DNA of 64,000 bases. It comes from Streptomyces rugosispiralis (lineage in GTDB: Bacteria; Actinomycetota; Actinomycetes; Streptomycetales; Streptomycetaceae). Below are positions 58,732-64,000 of the stretch, piece by piece (within the stretch, counting starts at the first letter, position 1; each line of letters opens with the position of its first letter). A program made the translations under genes and the position numbers. The notes beneath the pieces are model-generated. The model did no database searches and had not been told where the DNA came from. It worked only from the letters and a program-made list of their open reading frames with translations. Location of the stretch: positions 19,525-83,524 of the forward strand of contig NZ_JANIAA010000044.1 of assembly GCF_024505145.1 (NCBI RefSeq), written 5' to 3'.

Positions 58732-60723
58732 TCAGAGCCCCGCGGCGCACATCGGGGCACCTTCCTGCAGCGGCTCCCGCGCGGTCGCCACGCGCAGCAC
58801 CGCACGGGCCACGGCGTCCGTGTCGCAGAGGGTGACGGAGTTCACGCCGGGCCGTGCGCCCGCGGCCGTCACCCAGTGGACCCCCTCGGTCGGCACCCCG
58901 AGGGCGAACCGCCGCGGATGCGGCCGGCCCTGGGCGTCCACCAGCCGGTAGGGGGCGGTGGTGACATCGAGGCCGCCGGTCTCATAGCCCTCCACCCGGT
59001 GCGGACGGCCCTGCCCGGTCTCCAGCAGATGGATCAGCAACTCATCGGCGGTCCGGCGCACATCCGGCTCCGGCAGCCGCGCCTCGATCAGTGTCGTGGC
59101 CGTCACCGGCGGGCCCGGCACCTCCGCCGACCGGGCGGCGAAACCGGCCTCGTCTCCGTCTTGGTCTGGACTTTCCAAGGTCACTTCAAGCCGCGGGCCG
59201 AGGACATCCAGGACCCCCGCCTCGATCAGCGCGGCCATCTCCTCGATCCGGCGGCGCGGCGGGCCGATCGAGAGGAAGGCGTTGAGCGGGGTGTACCAGC
59301 GGTCCAGATGGGCGCGGCGGGACGTCCCCGTCAGCCCGCCGTGGTCGACGATCAGACGCACCTCGTTGCGGAGGTCGCGCAGCACGTCGAGGGCGGCCTT
59401 GACCGGGCCCTCGACATTGCCCAGCCGCGCGTGCGCCGCGTCCTGGTGGGCGTAGGCCAGCAGCCACCGCCGGAATTCGTCACGCCCGGTGAACCGGCGT
59501 CCGCGGTACGGCTCGGCCACCGCGTCCCAGGACCAGCGCTCCGCCTCCGGAACGCCGTACTCCGCGAGCACCGCGGCCTCTTCGGGGCTGCCGTGCGCGG
59601 TGGCCAAAAAGTGACGCCTGAAGTGTGCCGGGGTGAACGGGGCGGGGGTTCCGGAGCCGGGCCCGGGAGCCTCCGGGGCCTCCGGGGCCTCCGGGGCGGC
59701 GGGGGCGTGGGTTTCCGGGGCGCGGAGGGCCGGCAGCGCCTCGTAGTAGACCGTCTCGGCCTCCTTGGCCACGAGTGGCCATATCTCGGTGAGGAAGTCC
59801 GGCGGGTCGCCCGCGTCCGCGCGCTTGCGGAAGTGGCCGAGCACATCGGGGGTCAGCAGCAGCGGGGTGTGCCGGCCGCACGGCCCCTTCGCGTTGTCGC
59901 CCCGCGCGTGGTACGGGATGCCGCGGCGCGACCCCGCGTACAGCCGTGGCTCGAGCCCCGAGGGCCGGTAGACCAGACCGCCGTGGCCGTTCGGGACGAA
60001 CCTGCCGCCCCGGCCCGCCGTCAGCAGCGCCATGTGGTCGAAGAAGTTGAGGCCGAGACCGCGCAGCAGCACGGGTTCGCCCGGTGCGATGAGCGACAGG
60101 TCGACATCGGCGGGGTTGGCGGGCGGGTAGTAGCGCAGCCCGTACCGCTCCGCGTGGGCCGCGTACCGCCGCTCCGTGGCGTCGGTGGCGGCCGGCAGAT
60201 GACCCTGGGCCAGGACGACCGCGCGCAGCCCCTCCAGGCGGCTGCCGTCATCCAGCGTCAGCATCTGCGTGCCGTCGGCCCGTTCCTCCAGCCGTACGGC
60301 GCGGGCCCGGTGCGCCCGGACGGTCACGGTGTCCGGCGCGCCCCGCACCACCTCGCCGAACACCCACTCCAGATAGCGGCCGTAGAGCGCGCGGCTGGGG
60401 TAGTCGTCCGGGCCGAGGCCGGGCGCCAGACCGCGCGCGGTGACCCACTCGTACAGGCTCGGCCCGGTCCGCACCGGTCCGCGGCATTCGACGCTCGCGT
60501 CGGTGAACAGGGTGACCTGCGAGGCCACGGTGTTCATCAGCAACTCGTCCGGCTGGGCCGTGCGCCAGACCCGTCCCGCACCGGGCGGCGAGGGGTCCAC
60601 CATGTGCACGGTCAGCGGGGTGCCGGGCGCCAGTTCCGGGGCCGAGGCGCACAGGCGCTCCAGCACGCTGGTGCCGCGCGGCCCGGCGCCGACGACGGCT
60701 ATCGCGTGGGGGTCTCCGGCCAA
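58732..60723 (-). CDS. FAD/NAD(P)-binding protein
   Basis: About 663 residues from TTG 60723, behind GGGAG; ATG 60786 is the alternative. Rossmann start AIAVVGAGPRGTSVLERL, then VDPSPPGAGRVWR, a second nucleotide region ALRAVVLAQGHLP-type, LLRGLGLNFFDHMALLT and GGLVYRPSGLEPRLYAGSRRG. This is the FAD-NAD(P)-binding family (PF13454-like), seen near amino-acid hydroxylases and natural-product genes; exact reaction unknown. An Ala/Glu/Pro repeat (APEAPEAPEAPG) sits mid-protein. Confidence 0.85.
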   Translation of the reverse strand: MAGDPHAIAVVGAGPRGTSVLERLCASAPELAPGTPLTVHMVDPSPPGAGRVWRTAQPDELLMNTVASQVTLFTDASVECRGPVRTGPSLYEWVTARGLAPGLGPDDYPSRALYGRYLEWVFGEVVRGAPDTVTVRAHRARAVRLEERADGTQMLTLDDGSRLEGLRAVVLAQGHLPAATDATERRYAAHAERYGLRYYPPANPADVDLSLIAPGEPVLLRGLGLNFFDHMALLTAGRGGRFVPNGHGGLVYRPSGLEPRLYAGSRRGIPYHARGDNAKGPCGRHTPLLLTPDVLGHFRKRADAGDPPDFLTEIWPLVAKEAETVYYEALPALRAPETHAPAAPEAPEAPEAPGPGSGTPAPFTPAHFRRHFLATAHGSPEEAAVLAEYGVPEAERWSWDAVAEPYRGRRFTGRDEFRRWLLAYAHQDAAHARLGNVEGPVKAALDVLRDLRNEVRLIVDHGGLTGTSRRAHLDRWYTPLNAFLSIGPPRRRIEEMAALIEAGVLDVLGPRLEVTLESPDQDGDEAGFAARSAEVPGPPVTATTLIEARLPEPDVRRTADELLIHLLETGQGRPHRVEGYETGGLDVTTAPYRLVDAQGRPHPRRFALGVPTEGVHWVTAAGARPGVNSVTLCDTDAVARAVLRVATAREPLQEGAPMCAAGL

Positions 60724-60859
60724 GGCTGTGTCTCCCGGGGCAGATGTGACGCACGATGCGCGCCCATCATGCCGCCCGCTCCACACGAATCGACCCGGTC
60801 TCCGGAACGTACCCCTCCGTTGTGGCCTGTATCACGAGGCATATGCCGCGGAACAGCAC

Positions 60860-62671
<1,812 letters not shown>

Positions 62672-62675
62672 CCGG

Positions 62676-62736
62676 ACCTCCTCCGTCGTTCTTCGATGTG
62701 CTCGTCATGCGTACGGTACGGAACGACGGAGGAGGT
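62676..62736 (-). promoter_or_regulatory. Hairpin sequestering the phoD-like ribosome-binding site
   Basis: ACCTCCTCCGTCGTTC (62676-62691) and GAACGACGGAGGAGGT (62721-62736) are perfect 16-bp arms with a 29-base loop. In the transcript the 3' arm contains GGAGGAGG, the Shine-Dalgarno of the gene starting at 62671, so the stem would hide it. The loop holds a small AUG on the same strand. Confidence 0.8.
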
Positions 62737-62777
62737 GCGGCGGTTCCTCCGGCCGGTGCGCCGGATGGAACGGTGGC

Positions 62778-63437
62778 TCAGCAGCCGTTGAGGATGCCGC
62801 TGAGCGCGGACTTCTCGGCCGAGTCGAGGGTGAGCTTGTAGGTGTACTTCACCGAGACCCACATGCGGGCGTACATGCAGTGGTAGGCGCTCCGGGGCGG
62901 CAGCCACTCGGCGGGGTCCTGGTCGCCCTTGGACTGGTTGACGTTGTCCGTCACGGCGATGAGCTGGGAGTGGGTCAGGTCGTTGGCGAACGCCTGGCGC
63001 TGGGCGGTGGTCCAACTGCTGGCGCCGGACTTCCACGCCTCGGAGAGCGGCACCACGTGGTCGATGTCCACGTCGCTGGCGGCGGACCAGGTCGCGCCGT
63101 CGTACTCGGAGTACCAGGTGCCGCTGGTGGCCGCGCAGCTGGAGTCGGTCTGGACGTTCTTGCCGTCGCGCTTGAGGACTTCCTCACGGGTGTTGCAGGT
63201 GCCGCTCTGGGTGATCCAGTGCGGGAACTTGTCGCGGCTGTAACCGTCGGACGAGCCTTCGGCCTTGACGGTCAGCGAGGCCAGCTGGGTGCGGGCGGTG
63301 GCGGCGCTGGGCGGGGTGGGCGGGGAAGCCTCGGCGGCGGGCCCGCTCAGCACGAGCGTGCCCAGCAGGGCGACGAACCCGCCGAAGACGGATGCGCGAC
63401 GCGCGTAGACGCGACGACGAGAAGACGTGTCCGACAT
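62778..63437 (-). CDS. Secreted HNH nuclease (DUF1524-type)
   Basis: 219 residues, behind AGGGAG. Signal peptide with basic start (SSRRRVYARRASVFGG), hydrophobic FVALLGTLVLSG and AEA-like cleavage. The nuclease core is DVDIDHVVPLSEAWKSGAS with HSQLIAVTDNVNQSKGDQDP, an HNH/GmrSD-C arrangement (His, Asn, Asn), plus Cys pairs (SGTCNTREE, DSSCAATSG, AYHCMYARM). Probably an extracellular DNase/RNase. Confidence 0.92.
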   Translation of the reverse strand: MSDTSSRRRVYARRASVFGGFVALLGTLVLSGPAAEASPPTPPSAATARTQLASLTVKAEGSSDGYSRDKFPHWITQSGTCNTREEVLKRDGKNVQTDSSCAATSGTWYSEYDGATWSAASDVDIDHVVPLSEAWKSGASSWTTAQRQAFANDLTHSQLIAVTDNVNQSKGDQDPAEWLPPRSAYHCMYARMWVSVKYTYKLTLDSAEKSALSGILNGC

Positions 63438-64000
63438 GCGAACTCCCTTGAGGGTGGGGGGTCGTTGGCCCCTGATGCCCGGCCATGGTCGCGGCGCCGG
63501 GTTGCTGTGGGGTGGGCGCCAGGTAACAGAGTGACGACGCGGTCATGTCAACGCAAGGGGTTCCGGGAGGCAGTTGGTGCCACGCACTCGCCCCGGCGCG
63601 GCGGTCGCGCGTGTGCGAAGCGGCTGCGTATCGCGTGCGCCCGCGCGCGGGCCGAGGCATCGCCGCCGGTCAACGCCGCGCCCGGGGCGCCGCTCGCGGC
63701 TCCGCCGCCTGGCGTGCGGATGGCGGCGCGCATGGCCGCCGGTGAGCCGGGCGCGCGAGCGGCGATGGCGCTCCGCCGGGGGCCTGGGCGCGTCCAGCAG
63801 ACCGTGCCACCCGCAGCAAGCCGCTCCCCTCCCCGAATCCGGGGCTCCACCCCGGACCCCGAAACCGGGGCCCCACCCCGGGCCCCGAAACCGGGGCTGC
63901 GCCCCGGACCCCGGATCGGGGCTTCGCCCTAGACCGCGAACCGGGGCCGCGCCTCGGGTCCTGGGTCGGGGCCGCGCCTCGGGTCCCGGATCGGTGCTTG
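63438..64000. repeat. Gene-free end region with GGGGCTNCGCCCCGGACCCC repeats
   Basis: From 63438 to 63830 no coding sequence is convincing; the left 100 bases are the promoter region of the HNH gene. From about 63831 to the window end, short repeats of the form CCGGGGCTCCACCCCGGACC recur at least six times with small changes, each able to form a GGGGC/GCCCC hairpin. Same family as the array near 5845-6300. Confidence 0.6.

Overview
The window reads as chromosomal DNA from a Streptomyces or very close relative. GC content is very high, most starts are ATG or GTG behind GGAGG-type ribosome sites, genes are dense, and many families are actinomycete-typical: DUF3052, DUF4429, DUF4383, paired TerD proteins, MmyB-type XRE regulators, and clpP3-clpP4 with a PopR-like repressor. 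No insertion sequence, integrase, rRNA or CRISPR array was seen. There is one tRNA gene, tRNA-Val(TAC).

Layout. 1-6.3 kb: a sensor kinase cut by the window edge, a DUF4429 protein, a DUF1023 hydrolase, a TetR/MFS efflux pair and a secreted I36 inhibitor-like protein, then a G/C-repeat spacer. 6.4-21.6 kb: aceE (pyruvate dehydrogenase E1), DUF3052, an AhpE-type peroxiredoxin, and a Ter stress block. That block has two TerD proteins, a DUF475/TerC membrane protein, a TerD-like protein, a proline-rich TerD protein, and the metabolic arm (HpcH-type lyase, PRTase-TRSP-StiP fusion, HAD phosphatase), followed by an O-methyltransferase. 21.6-24.5 kb: DUF4383, a FmdB zinc ribbon, a coiled-coil membrane protein and the tRNA.

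24.7-29.6 kb is the most distinctive part. It is a compact graspetide (ATP-grasp RiPP) island beside the tRNA, with a precursor peptide carrying an RPFGL leader motif, an ATP-grasp ligase, a PIMT-like methyltransferase that suggests aspartimide formation, two small unknown genes and a dedicated XRE regulator. 29.8-50 kb is an accessory stretch of oxidoreductases paired with XRE/MmyB, AraC or TetR regulators. It also holds a kinase-like APH protein, a large SARP/NB-ARC/TPR regulator and a DrrAB-type ABC exporter.

50.2-64 kb: a membrane Mrr-type nuclease, the clpP3-clpP4/popR locus, a histidine phosphatase, a broken MASE1 gene, a hydrolase, a lytic transglycosylase, DedA, DoxX, a large FAD/NAD(P) protein, a PhoD-like phosphatase whose ribosome site lies in a perfect 16-bp inverted repeat, and a secreted HNH nuclease.

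Short tandem repeats with periods from 10 to 26 bp recur in intergenic regions and at gene ends. Several sit at promoters or stop codons, and one triplicated 14-bp unit throws the MASE1 gene out of frame.
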